64,000 nt of DNA from Gambelia wislizenii (taxonomy: Eukaryota; Chordata; Lepidosauria; Squamata; Crotaphytidae), in NCBI GenBank assembly GCA_030847615.1, contig JAUMIR010000004.1:274063501-274127500 (forward strand), in the 5' to 3' direction. Below the pieces are notes generated by a model. It saw nothing but the letters and a program-made list of their open reading frames with translations. It did no database searches and was not told where the DNA came from. Made by a program: the position numbers and the translations under genes. Shown here in pieces: positions 10,973-21,591 of this stretch. Each line of letters opens with the position of its first letter. The stretch's first letter is position 1.

Positions 10973-13053
10973 CCTACACTCAACCTGCATATTTGTAATA
11001 AAATATTTCATACAGTTCCAATCCCACCTTTTTATAAAACCCAGGTGGTACTGTGCTCCTGGAAATGCTCACCAGCTGGAGGAGAAGGGTGAACATAAAA
11101 TGTATTACAACTAGTTCTGACTTAAAATATGTTGAATAATAACCAGTTTAGGGAAATGTGTTTTTTAAGTCTTGACTTTAGTGCAACTGGGCAGAAGAGC
11201 CTGGATGCGGGGAAAGATATATTATCTGACTGTTACCTTAATATGTGTAAAGAGTTAATCTTATCATATTACACTTGGCTGAGCTTATATAAGATAAAAA
11301 TCACAAACAAGTAATGCACAGTTAGTTGTTACATATTCTTCCCATTACAGTTGACAGGTTCATTAATCACACAGTGTATTTTACTATTAAGAGCTGTAAG
11401 GGAGATCAAATCTCCAGTAATTTTTCTTCTCTTTTCATTTGATAAGTGTGTTGTTTCAGTATGCAGATAAAATATTGTGTCAGTCATAAACAATCCCATG
11501 AGGTTTACACTTCTCCAGTTTGAAAATTCATTCTGATTTTCAAAGTTAAATTCCGTGGGAAATGCATCATTTCCTTGACCATTAGATTAAGTAAAATGCA
11601 TGTGTTGGGACAGTCACAGACAAGGCCATCCAAAATGAAGTGCCTGTGGATATGACCATGGGTTTAGGTAACAGAATTATTATTTGCTACATGTTGAAAG
11701 CATTAGCAATGAATGCTCCTATTCATAACATCGCATTGATTCATAATTAAGACCGCATGAAAATTACAGAGAAATCTGACATACTCAGCAATATGATAGT
11801 GGTACATCTGTCAAACTGTACAGTTGTCATGAATAAAGATGTCAATAAAGAGAAAGAAAACTTGAATGGGATCAGGACTGTGGAGTAACAGTAACACAGT
11901 GATTCTGAAATTTTGAAATCAATGTTTCTTTATAAAATGCTCATATTCCTACCAGTGAAAATAGATGAAAGTACTAATTTTAGGCTCATTTTTTTATCAG
12001 AAACTTCTTGCAAGCAGATGAATGTGTGGTACAGCTTTTACATTTCAAAAACCATGTTCAAAACGTTTGACAGTTCCTCAGGTTTTTATTCTCCTATGTG
12101 GGACTTTCGAGCTCTGTTCAATAGAAGGCACTAGCTTTCAGCTATGAGATATAATCCCTATGGTTGTCTCAAGTTTCTTTTCTTTTCAAAATACATAACC
12201 TTCTTTTTAAATCAGTTTCTGGATCAAGGCTGTTAATAGTGTATATTCAAATAACAGATCTAGTTAAAACAGCAATGAAAGTATATCATATTTCACCAAA
12301 GATTATTGAAACAACTTGGGTGGGTATCTAAATTTTGCTGATAGAAGTAACAGAGAAAAATCCTATTGTTCAGAAGACAAAAGGATAAGCCTCAGTTTCT
12401 GCCAATCTTTACAGTTAATTCAAGTAAGAGAAAATTGGAGCACACCACAACTTATTGCAAGTGATACTGCTGCTTTTTTCCCTTTCCTTGTGACTCCATA
12501 TTAGTGTTATGGGTTTTCCCTAGCACAGTGGTAGGGAGGGGGAAAAGTATATGGAGAATGATTGATTGACTTACATACACTTTAGTTGGATTTATTTGAT
12601 TGTGCATGTTTTACTTTCCCCATTTCCAAGTTGAGGGAATTGATTATAAAGAATTGACAATAAAGGACCAACCTGATTAACTTCCTTTTCTTTCTGTTCC
12701 TTGGGTTACAGCTTTGTTCTCTAAATCTATATCTCCATGTGAGGAATCAAAGTATGAGGAAAATACTGAAGTGTATTACTAATACAAAAATAAGAATGTG
12801 ATTTGAAAGGTAATATCCATTTATAAATAGTGTTGGTTCACAGACTTATGAGTTTATATATTAGACCTGAAGATTCAACATATATAGATTTGATATGTCA
12901 TTTATGGATATTCCACTAGCTCTCATTGGCTCATATCTATAGGCCAATAAGTTCATAATTCTAAGTCAGAGTGTCTTTTTATACAGTTTCAACCAAAGGA
13001 CAATTACACAATATATAGGAGTAGAGTGTGGTCTGACAGTGCCAACGGAAGAT
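10973..13053. other. Unassigned, AT-rich single-copy-looking DNA
   Basis: No repeat family, splice-bounded coding block or RNA gene recognised in these 2 kb. Conserved non-coding DNA could be present but would need alignment to show. Confidence 0.4.
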
Positions 13054-13308
13054 AAAGATGAACAGTAATAATATAATAAATAATAAAATTTTATTTATAT
13101 CCCGCCCCTCTGCAACGCAATCGGGGTGGCTTACAATATAAAAACCCCATACTCACAATACCCTAGCCCACCCACCCCTTAAAATAATATTAAATTGCAA
13201 AGGATTAAAAACATGCATTAATTAAAATATATATAAATTAGAAGAAGAAAAAATTAAAAACATACAATCGTAGCCTATAAAGGGCAGCTGAGTCTTGGGC
13301 CGGGATAA

Positions 13309-15537
13309 TTATTCAGGAAAGGCCTGCTGGAAAAGATCCGTCTTGACAGCTTTTTTAAAGCTGTCTAAGGTGGTAATAAGACGGATCTCGTCCGGCAGGC
13401 CATTCCATAATCTGGGAGCAGCAGCAGAGAAGGCCCTCTGGGAGGTCACCAACAGCCTTGTTTTCATAGGCTGTAACAGATTCCTCCCAGAGGACCGAAG
13501 TGTGCGGGGAGGGTCGTATGGAAGGAGGCGGTCCCGGAGGTAAGTTGGACCCAAGCCATGTAGGGCTTTAAAGGTCATAACCAACACCTTGTACTGTGCC
13601 CGGAAACTAATAGGCAGCCAGTGGAGAGCTTTTAGCACCGGTGTTATATGCTCTCTTCTGGGAACGCCAGAAATCAACCTGGCTGCCATGTTCTGGACTA
13701 GTTGAAGTTTCCGAGTCAAGCACAAGGGTAGCCCCATGTAGAGCGCATTACAGAAATCCAGACGGGAGGTTACCAGTGCATGTACCACAGTTTCGAGGTC
13801 CCTAGTTTCCAGGAAAGGGCGCAGCTGGCGTACCAGCCGAAGTTGATAACAGGCACTCCTGACCGTTGCATTTACCTGATTAGTCATCTGGAGCGACGGG
13901 TCCAGGAGCACCCCCAGACTGCGAACACAATCCTTGGAGGAGAGTGTAATTCCATCCAGGATTGGAGTTTGTATTCCCAGACCTGGTTTTGGGCCTGTAA
14001 CTGTTAGTACCTCCGTTTTGTCTGGATTCAGTCTCAATTTGTTTTTCCTCATCCAGTCCATTACTGCTTTAAGACAATCATTCAGAGGAGAGACGCCATC
14101 TGAAGTCAAAGCCGATGACCGAGGCATGGAGAAGTATATTTGGGTGTCATCCGCATACTGATGACACCGCATTTCATGCCTCCGAATGACTTCTCCCAGC
14201 GGCTTCATATAGATGTTAAATAGCATTGGGGACAGGATGGCACCCTGAGGAACGCCACAGTTAAGCTCTATTCTAGTAGAGCAACTGTCCCCAAGCCTCA
14301 CCCTCTGGGATCTGCCCGAGAGGAAGGAACGGAACCACTGCAAGGCAGTGCCTCCGATTCCTAACTCCCTCAGGCGATCCAAGAGGATGGAATGGTCTAT
14401 TGTATCAAAGGCCGCTGAGAGGTCCAGGAGCACCAACAGGGTCACACTACCCCTGTCGATACCCAAGCGGAGGTCATCAGCCAGAGCAACCATGGCAGTC
14501 TCCACTCCATAACCCGTCCTAAAGCCAGTTTGAAATGGATCTAGATAATCGGTTTCATCCAAGACAGCTTGGAGTTGGGAAGCGACCGCCCTCTCAATCA
14601 CTTTGCTTAGAAAAGGCAGCAAAGAGACTGGTCTATAGTTGTTCCTGTCCAAGGGGTCCAGGGAAGGCTTTTTCAGGAGCGGCTTAACCACCGCTTCCTT
14701 CAGACAAGGTGGAAGGGACCCCTCCCTGAAGGACGCATTGATAATATCCCTAAGGAGTACTCTCGATGCGTCACCCCCTTGGGTGGCCAGCCAAGATGGA
14801 CAGGGATCGAGGGGACAGGTCGTTTTCCTCACTCTACCAAGGAGCTTGTCCACGTCATCGGTACTCACAGATTGAAGCTGATCCAATAAAATTTCATCAA
14901 CGGAGTTGCTGGACACCTCGTCTATAGATTCTGTCATAACACTGGCATCTAAGTCGGCTCTTATCCGAGAGATTTTATCTGCAAAGTGGATGTTAAATGC
15001 ATCACAGCAGGCCGTTGTCGGGTTGAGTAAGGGGTTCTGCGCAGGTGGAATCTGCGTCAGCTCCCCCACTACCCTAAACAGTTCTGCTGGACGGGACTCT
15101 GCAGATGCAATACGTGCAGCGGAGAAAGACTTCTGCGCTGCACGTATGGCCTCTCGATAAGAATTAAGGAAATTCCTATGACGAGTCTTGTCGGATAAGA
15201 GTCGAGTCTTCCGCCAGGTGCGCTCTAGTCGTTGTCCAGCCTGCTTCATTTTCCTAAGCTCCTCTGAGTACCAGGGCTTACGGTTAGGAGCAGGCTGGAA
15301 AGGACGCTTGGGAGCGATTGTGTCAATAGCCTTGGTGAGGTCGGTATTCCAAATATTAACCAAAGCTTCAACAGAATCACCGGCGTTACCAACCATTAAA
15401 CCCTCCAAGGCTTTCTGGAATCCAGTTGGTTCCATTAGCCTTCGAGGGCGGACCATTCTAATGGGTCCACCACCCCCGGTGGGGCAGACAGTGGCTCTTA
15501 GCTCCATCTTGACCAGGAAATGATCAGTCCATGACAA
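13309..15537 (-). CDS. L2 ORF2, RT part (742 codons open)
   Basis: This frame encodes the end of the endonuclease and the whole reverse transcriptase of the L2 element, which copies its own RNA at the nicked target. SWTDHFLV at residues 2-9 is the endonuclease Asp-His motif. RT motif A (DLSAAFDTIDHS) is near residue 370, CGVPQGAILSP near 428, and YADD, the catalytic motif C, near 460. The C-terminal APRLWNGLPDEIR and FKKAVKTDLF blocks are the L2 signature. There are no internal stops over 2.2 kb. The listed start is only the first in-frame start codon after a frameshift. The true protein begins upstream in the 15548-16395 frames. It is transcribed from the monomer side. It is unlikely to be active because the endonuclease half is out of frame. 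Confidence 0.9.
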   Translation of the reverse strand: MSWTDHFLVKMELRATVCPTGGGGPIRMVRPRRLMEPTGFQKALEGLMVGNAGDSVEALVNIWNTDLTKAIDTIAPKRPFQPAPNRKPWYSEELRKMKQAGQRLERTWRKTRLLSDKTRHRNFLNSYREAIRAAQKSFSAARIASAESRPAELFRVVGELTQIPPAQNPLLNPTTACCDAFNIHFADKISRIRADLDASVMTESIDEVSSNSVDEILLDQLQSVSTDDVDKLLGRVRKTTCPLDPCPSWLATQGGDASRVLLRDIINASFREGSLPPCLKEAVVKPLLKKPSLDPLDRNNYRPVSLLPFLSKVIERAVASQLQAVLDETDYLDPFQTGFRTGYGVETAMVALADDLRLGIDRGSVTLLVLLDLSAAFDTIDHSILLDRLRELGIGGTALQWFRSFLSGRSQRVRLGDSCSTRIELNCGVPQGAILSPMLFNIYMKPLGEVIRRHEMRCHQYADDTQIYFSMPRSSALTSDGVSPLNDCLKAVMDWMRKNKLRLNPDKTEVLTVTGPKPGLGIQTPILDGITLSSKDCVRSLGVLLDPSLQMTNQVNATVRSACYQLRLVRQLRPFLETRDLETVVHALVTSRLDFCNALYMGLPLCLTRKLQLVQNMAARLISGVPRREHITPVLKALHWLPISFRAQYKVLVMTFKALHGLGPTYLRDRLLPYDPPRTLRSSGRNLLQPMKTRLLVTSQRAFSAAAPRLWNGLPDEIRLITTLDSFKKAVKTDLFQQAFPE

Positions 15538-15547
15538 TGCGGAGGTT

Positions 15548-16395
15548 TCAAATCACCTCTGCCCACGGATATTCCTGTTCCGTACTAAAGGCCGCATCGA
15601 GGGTATGACCTGCACAGTGAGTAGGCCCGACAACCAATTGGGATAGGCCCATGTTTGTCATGGATTCCATGAACTCCCGAGCTGCACCAGTTAGATTTAG
15701 CAAGCTGGTCTCGAGTGGGATGTTGAAGTCACCAAGAACTAAAAGTCTGGGTGACTCCAGCAGCAACTCTGAGACCAGCTGTGTTAGCTCGGTTAGGGAG
15801 TCTGTTAGACAACGGGGTGGCCGGTATACTAACAGAATCCCTAAGCTATCCCTGGACCTCAGGCTTAGGTACATACACTCGATGTGGACTGTGTTCCGGA
15901 TAGGCTTCCTGGTCAAGGTTAGATTGTTTTTATGAACCAGAGCCACTCCGCCCCCCGCCCACTTTTCCTTACCTGCTCACTAACTGAGTACCCGGCCGGG
16001 AGTGCCTGCGCCCAAGTCGCAGCACTGGCCTCTCCCAGCCAGGTCTCCGTAAAGCATGCCAGGTCGGCAGCCTCATCCAATAAGAGGTCATGGATAATAT
16101 GTGTCTTGTTTTTAACTGACCTGGCATTGCAAAGGAGTAGAGTAAGGGTCTGTGGAATGGTTGGTGCGCTCTCCAATTTATTCTGGGAAACAGAGTGAAC
16201 TGAAGGCAGGATAGGTATTAAACATCGATCCTGCCTTCTTTTGTAACAATTTTTCACTCTGTTGCCGCCATACCTTCCCTTCCCCCACACAACCTCAATT
16301 CCCGCTCCCAGATCATTCCCGGCCCCTGGTAGGTATTCCTGGGGTGGGGGTGGTGGAGTGACTTTTAAGGCCAGCCACTCCTGGCCACACCCCAA
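15548..16395 (-). pseudogene. L2 ORF2, endonuclease part, two frames
   Basis: Two overlapping minus frames (16395-15919 and 15946-15548) together give the APE endonuclease. LLLCNARSVKNKT holds the catalytic Asn, ACFTETWL the catalytic Glu, and LGDFNIPLE the GDFN motif. GPTHCAGHTLDAAFS resembles the L2 'HTLD' block. A one-base change in the G-run near 15950 causes the first break. A stop and frame change near 15540 separates it from the RT frame. Catalytic residues themselves look preserved, so the defects are few and recent. ORF2 begins just inside the first monomer, and no separate ORF1 was found. Confidence 0.85.
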
Positions 16396-17606
16396 CTCCC
16401 TGCTCAGCTGCCCTTAGCCTGGTGTAAAGGGGAAGGAAGACTTCCTTGCAGTCCTCTGGAGTCTTCTCTGGCTGGCTGGCTGGCTTGCTGGTAGGTCTTC
16501 CTGGGGTGGTGGTGGTGGAGTGACTTTTAAGGCCAGCCACTCCTGGCCACACCCCAACTCCCTGTTGCCTCAGCTGCCCTTACGCCCGTGTAACAGGGAA
16601 GGAAGCTTCCTCACAGCCCTGCAGAGTCTGCTGGCTGGCTGGCTGGTAGATCTTCCTGGGGTGGGGGTGGTGGAGTGACTTTTAAGGCCAGCCACTCCTG
16701 GCCACACCCCAACTCCCTGCTCAGCTGCCCTTAGCCTGGTGTAAAGGGGAAGGAAGACTTCCTTGCAGTCCTCTGGAGTCTTCTCTGGCTGGCTGGCTGG
16801 CTGGCTTGCTGGTAGGTCTTCCTGGGGTGGGGGTGGTGGAGTGACTTTTAAGGCCAGCCACTCCTGGCCACACCCCAACTCCTTGCTGCCTCAGCTGCCC
16901 TTACGCCGGTGTAACAGGGAAGGAAGCTTCCTCACAGCCCTGCAGAGTCTGCTGGCTGGCTGGCTGGCTGGCTGGCTGATCTTCCTGGGGTGGGGGTGGT
17001 GGAGTGACTTTTAAGGCCAGCCACTCTTGGCCACACCCCAACTCCCTGCTCAGCTGCCCTTAGCCTGGTGTAAAGGGGAAGGAAGACTTCCTTGCAGTCC
17101 TCTGGAGTCTTCTCTGGCTGGCTGGCTGGCTTGCTGGTAGGTCTTCCTGGGGTGGGGGTGGTGGAGTGACTTTTAAGGCCAGCCACTCCTGGCCACACCC
17201 CAACTCCTTGCTGCCTCAGCTGCCCTTACGCCGGTGTAACAGGGAAGGAAGCTTCCTCACAGCCCTGCAGAGTCTGCTGGCTGGCTGGCTGGCTGGCTGG
17301 TAGATCTTCCTGGGGTGGGGGTGGTGGAGTGACTTTTAAGGCCAGCCACTCCTGGCCACACCCCAACTCCCTGCTCAGCTGCCCTTAGCCTGGTGTAAAG
17401 GGGAAGGAAGACTTCCTTGCAGTCCTCTGGAGTCTTCTCTGGCTGGCTGGCTGGCTTGCTGGTAGATCTTCCTGGGGTGGGGGTGGTGGAGTGACTTTTA
17501 AGGCTAGCCACTCCTGGCCACACCCCAACTCCCTGCTCAGCTGCCCTTAGCCTGGTGTAAAGGGGAAGGAAGACTTCCTTGCAGTCCTCTGGAGTCTTCT
17601 CTGGCT
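16328..17606 (-). promoter_or_regulatory. Tandem 5'-UTR monomers of the L2 element
   Basis: Eight units of about 155-167 bp begin near 16328, 16490, 16645, 16811, 16978, 17136, 17299 and 17461. Each holds GGGTGGTGGAGTGACTTT, GGCCAGCCACTCCTGG and a GGCTGGCTGG stretch of variable length. Two types alternate. A has CTGCTCAGCTGCCCTTAGCC and B has CTGCCTCAGCTGCCCTTACG. By analogy with mouse L1 monomers they probably act as reiterated promoters. That role is inferred. The frames over this block are low-complexity artefacts. Confidence 0.85.
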
Positions 17607-17640
17607 TCCAGCTGGTAGGAAGAGGCCAAAGATGAACGTG

Positions 17641-18068
17641 GGGATGGTCTAGATGAGAAGAAAAAGACCTCTTACCTTCTGCAACATTGATGTGTGCCTG
17701 GAGACGCCATGGTGAGGAAGAGGAAGAGTGAACCGCCAACCTTTCACCCATCCTAGCAGCCACTCTCCAAGTTGTTTCCGGGCAATGATGTCTATTAAAA
17801 AAAAATAAATTAAAACATGCATGATCGCTGGTGCTTACGAGCACTTGATGGAAAGCCTGTGCCTGTGCACGTTCAACCAATCAGGCAGTCAGTGCCACCC
17901 TCTCCTGACAGTTGGACAAATCGTACAGTTGTCCCAATGAGCACATATGCACATTTCCTGTGTGACTTTTAAAAAGTTTTTTGTGATTTTTGCCCCCTTC
18001 TCCCCAATATGTTAGAACATATTCTCCTCACATTCCATGAGGTTTTTTTTCATCATATAGATGGGCCC
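17641..18068. mobile_element. Harbinger-like MITE, GTCTAGATGAGAAG type
   Basis: Left end GGGATGGTCTAGATGAGAAG. The inverted right end reads GGGCCCATCTATATGATGAA. This is the same terminus type as 36770-37453. Flanking triplets do not match clearly. It directly abuts the 5' target duplication of the L2, so the L2 inserted next to an older MITE. Confidence 0.55.
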
Positions 18069-18317
18069 TCATATAACTTAAGGCACAATCAATGAGAGCT
18101 AGCCAAAAGAGTAAGACCCCAGTGGCAGTTCTCTAGGACTTGGGTCCAGAAAGCAATTGTTCTAGTGTCACTTGAATACTAATGGCTGCTTTATATGATA
18201 CAGAAGAGAGGTGTACATACCTAACTATCTAGAAGTGTTTCCATAGCAGAGAATTTAATTAGTGATCCTTCTTTGGATAAAACCGAATTTCACAGGGCTC
18301 TGTGTTACATAGTTTTT

Positions 18318-18593
18318 TAAAATTTTATTTATTTATTTATTTATACCCCACTCTTCAGCCACAAGGCTATCAGAGCGGCTTACAAATTGTTTTAAGCAAT
18401 AGCAATTTCCACATCTACACTGCATTAAGCAGTTTCCAATGTGTGTTAGCTAATTGCCCCCACAAGCTGGGTACTCATTTTACTGACCTACAAAAGGATG
18501 GAAGGCTGAGTGAACCTTGGAGCCCACTGGAATCGAACTTGCAACGTGGTGACTTGCAGTACTGGCATTTAACCACTGCGCCACTAGGACTCC
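18318..18593 (-). mobile_element. Sauria-type tRNA SINE
   Basis: On the minus strand it begins GGAGTCCTAGTGGCGCAGTGG (A box) and has GTTCGATTCC (B box). It then carries TAGGTCAGTAAAATGAGTACC, GGGGGCAATTAGCTAACACA and ends in an (AAAT)n tail after GGGGTATAAATAA. It is near-identical in layout to 28234-28516. Pol III would transcribe it, and its tail implies mobilisation by a partner LINE. Confidence 0.93.
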
Positions 18594-18819
18594 AGTTGTA
18601 TTTGCTAATTACATCATATTGCATTGTAATGTGGCCCTACAGTGGTTGATTGGCCTCAATAATATGTTGTTATGAACTGAAGATGGGCACAGTCTGTGAC
18701 CACTTTGCCTTTAAAATATGAAATCTATAGCAGTCCCTTGTTACTTCCTAGTATTATGTCATCAGAAATAACATGTTTATTTGGAAACCTTTAAGTGCTA
18801 TAAGCACTAAGAATATTGC

Positions 18820-19990
18820 TCATTGATTGCAATGACTGCAGGAAACTTTTTAGATGTGAAAATTAAAGAAGTGGAAACATTCAACCGTACTGATGGTAGC
18901 TTGTTTAACTTAAGCCGTCTGAGGGCTCGCACCAAGACTCTAAACTATCTAGTCCGTGAGCTGCTCTTCGCTGATGATGCTGCCCTTGTTGCCCATACAG
19001 AAGTAGTTCTGCATTGCCTAACATCCTGCTTCGCAACAGCTGCAGAGCTGTTTGGGCTGGAAGCCAACCTGAAGAAAACGGAAGTTCTTTACCAGCCTGC
19101 ACCACAGGATGAATACCATCATCCCCACATTGCTGTCGGCAACTCTGTGCTTAAGTCCGTTCAGCAGTTCACCTACCTGGGAAGCATCATCTCCTCAGAT
19201 GCCAAGATTGACAAAGAGATCAATCACAGATTAGCAGAGGCATATAGTGCATTTGGAAGACTTCACAAAAGAGTCTGGAGCAATAAACACCTGAGGCAAA
19301 GCACAAAAAACAGTGTGTATAGAGTCATTGTACTGTCTATTCTCCTTTATGGGTCTGAAGCATGAGTCACCTATCACCACCACTTACGACTCCTCGAACG
19401 CTTTCATCAGCGCTGTTTACGCACAATCCTAAATATACACTGGACTGACTATGTAACAAATGTTGCTGTCCTTGAGCAAGCAGGGATCAACAGCATTGAG
19501 GCCATGATACTGAGAACACAGCTGTGCTGGGCATGGCACGTTTCTAGGATGGAGGAGCATTGCCTCCCAAAAATAGTACTCTACGGTGTCCAAAAAAGCG
19601 ATACAAAGACTCCCTGAAACAACATCTCAGGCTCGGCCAAATTGATCACCAACAATGGTCTGCCCTGGCCTCACATCGGGAGGCATGGAGACACACTATC
19701 CACAATGCTGCAGCCTTATTTGAGAACTCACGCCAAACAACTCTTGAAGAGAAACAACAACGCAGAAGGAATCACAACCCAGAAACATCACCCAAGGAGA
19801 CCTTCTGCTGTGCTTTCTGCAACCAGACTTGTTTACCTCAGATTGGCCTTTTTAGTCATCAGCGCGCTTGCAGTAAGCGTGGGATGAGTCCTTCCTGAAT
19901 CTTTGTTTGCGAAGAAAAGCCAGAGAGGGAGGGAGAGAGAGGAAACATTCAAATTAAAAGAGAGAGTGAGAGACTGAAAGAGAGAAGAAA
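18820..19990 (+). pseudogene. APE-type LINE, RT-to-C-terminus 3' half
   Basis: Translated text includes TDGSLFNLSRLRARTKT, LLFADDAALVAHTE (RT motif C, FADD), KKTEVLYQPAP and FTYLGSIISSDAKIDKEI. After a stop at 19363 come SIEAMILRTQLCWAWH-like text and a C-terminal C2H2-like finger (CAFCNQTC, then IGLFSHQRAC). This is the retrotransposon family often mislabelled 'craniofacial development protein 2-like'. It lacks endonuclease and the front of the RT, as expected for 5' truncation. A GA-rich 3' UTR follows to about 19990. The clade (RTE, Vingi or related) is not resolved. Confidence 0.8.
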
Positions 19991-20421
19991 TGGAATAAGA
20001 CATTCTTGTCAAGTGTGCCTGCTCCACCTTGTGACTTCTTCATATCCCCCATCCCTCTCTATCATGGCAGGTTAAGAGAGTTTCAGATAGAGACACTGGA
20101 ACAGTCCATTAAATCTAGGGGAAGCACAAAAACAAAACAAAAATCACACATTGGAAAACCTCCAACAATTCTCCCTTCTTGGTCTCTACAATCAAAATAT
20201 GCAGTGCTTCCTTTCCACAGCCAGGACATAGTTAGCTAACTTATCTTTCCAGGACCCTGGCAATTTTTTTGCTGACTGGACATTTCATTTGCTCTTCTTG
20301 GTTTTAATGGGACAATCCTATTTGCAAAGCCTGGAATAGTGTTTATCAATAAAGAAACATTTCCTGCCCAAAAGAAAAAAAATCTAGGGGAAGCACTTTC
20401 CAGCTCCATCTGGAAAAACCT
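19991..20421. other. Unassigned, with a short internal duplication
   Basis: AAATCTAGGGGAAGCA followed by GGAAAA(A)CCTCCA occurs at 20112-20165 and again at 20381-20420. This suggests a diverged direct repeat of about 50 bp. No family was recognised. Confidence 0.4.
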
Positions 20422-20545
20422 CCAGGGCAGGAGTAGTCAAAGTGCAACAACCATCCGGATGCTATTGGACTGTAGCTCCCAGTTTTCATTACCATTGGCA
20501 AAGCTAGCTAGGGTTGGTTCCATGACATCTCGAGGCTGAACTTTG
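20422..20545. mobile_element. hAT-like remnant
   Basis: Begins near CAGGAGTAGTCAAAGTG and contains GGATGCTATTGGACTGTAGC, which resembles the 'GATGTTNTTGGACTACAACTCCC' core of abundant reptile hAT MITEs. The right border is not identified. Confidence 0.5.
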
Positions 20546-21182
20546 TGCACCCCTCCTTGAAGAGCATAGTGTGAGAAGATAGTGCCTTTTTGTCAACGGA
20601 AAGATGAGTGTATTCAATGTCTGCTCAGTCTAGAAGGGAGGAGAAGAAACAATGACCAGAAAGTACAAACATCAGGGCGGGTTTAAGCATACCGCCAAAT
20701 CTGCATCTGCGGCAGGCCCACAGCCGGGTGGGGTCATAGACAGAGAGAAAGAGAGAAAGAAAGAGCAAGCAAAAATTGGCCTTTTTTATTGTCCTCCCTC
20801 CCTCCACCCCCACCCATAAGCACAAGCTGGTGGAGAGAGAAAGAGAAAGACCGCCTCCAAGCAGGCATGTGGCTGAAGGTGGGGGAGTGTGCTGCTCCCT
20901 CACTCCCTCCTCCCAGGGGATCAACAAAAAATGCAAGCCAAGTGTGTGTTCTTATTTGTGTCAGAGAGGGTTGTGAGAGAGGGAGGGGAGGGAAGTGTGA
21001 GGGTCACCTCTTTCCCTCTCTTTCTCCCCTGCTCTCTCAAGGAGAGGGTTAGGGTTGCTTTCCCTTCCTTTAAATATATTTTGAAATCCTATGAAAAAAT
21101 GAATGACGTTGCCTTTTCTTTACCAGGGACCCCCTTTAAATATCTTTTGTTGCCCCAAGACTTAACTCGAGATTAAAAACCC

Positions 21183-21184
<2 letters not shown>

Positions 21185-21214
<30 letters not shown>

Positions 21215-21235
21215 GGTAATAATAATAATAACTAA
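21185..21235. repeat. (AAT)n microsatellite
   Basis: AAT units run nearly uninterrupted, then grade into AAC units. Confidence 0.9.
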
Positions 21236-21455
21236 CAACAACAACAATACAATTACACCATCCATTAAACTTTCCCTCAGAGTCACTCTTGTTACTTCCC
21301 GCAAGTTTGTGGCTGGAGTTGATTGAATGGCGATGTACAGGCCAAGCCAGCCAGCCAGCCTTTGCCTTGGTTCCTGTCATGTGGCCACTCCATTACAGGG
21401 AGGAAGTGGGCCGAGCAGCCTTCAAGCCTTTGTGGACCTCCTGTGAGGACATCGT

Positions 21456-21580
21456 GTACTCCAGTTAAGAACCACTGGACTAGAGAATGCTGAAAAAGGA
21501 ACAACGCAACCAGACCTTGAGAAGCTTGCTGGCAGGGGAATTCTGGGTTGTGTAATCCAAAAGTAACTTTCCCAGGCTCT
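21456..21580. mobile_element. Remnants of two hAT termini
   Basis: CTCCAGTTAAGAACCACTG at 21459-21477 is the inverted form of a CAGTGGTTCTTAACTGGAG terminus. GAATTCTGGGTTGTGTAATC then CCCAGGCTCTG at 21540-21580 resembles another reptile hAT end. Both partners are missing. Confidence 0.45.
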
Positions 21581-21591
21581 GAATGCAGCCT

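Larger units (their letters stand above)
13064..17627 (-). mobile_element. Full-length L2 LINE with target-site duplication
   Basis: The element is read on the minus strand: tandem 5'-UTR monomers (17606-16328), an APE endonuclease, reverse transcriptase, a 3' UTR with GCCCCTCTGC-type text and a short ATT-rich tail at 13064-13090. The exact 10-mer AAAGATGAAC flanks it (13054-13063 and 17628-17637). This fixes both ends and shows that the monomers belong to the element. At 4564 bp it is complete or nearly so. Two frameshifts in ORF2 are the only clear coding lesions, so it inserted relatively recently. The clade is assigned from the RT text and from the C-terminal block APRLWNGLPDEIR typical of L2. 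Confidence 0.93.

Noticed and set aside
16328..17606. CRISPR-like array
   Set aside because: Units are contiguous with no unique spacers, and the host is a vertebrate.
16313..17880. Series of similar open frames (PTPGR, QPASQP text)
   Set aside because: They are translations of the L2 5'-UTR monomers. They repeat with the DNA unit and lie upstream of ORF2.
18820..19900. Host gene resembling 'craniofacial development protein 2'
   Set aside because: The text carries FADD, KKTEVLYQPAP and a retrotransposon C-terminus. Database entries of that name are commonly LINE fragments. Stops and missing exons rule out a gene here.
20673..21060. Reading frames in the GA/CT-rich block as coding
   Set aside because: Low complexity, overlapping frames on both strands, and location inside a hAT element.
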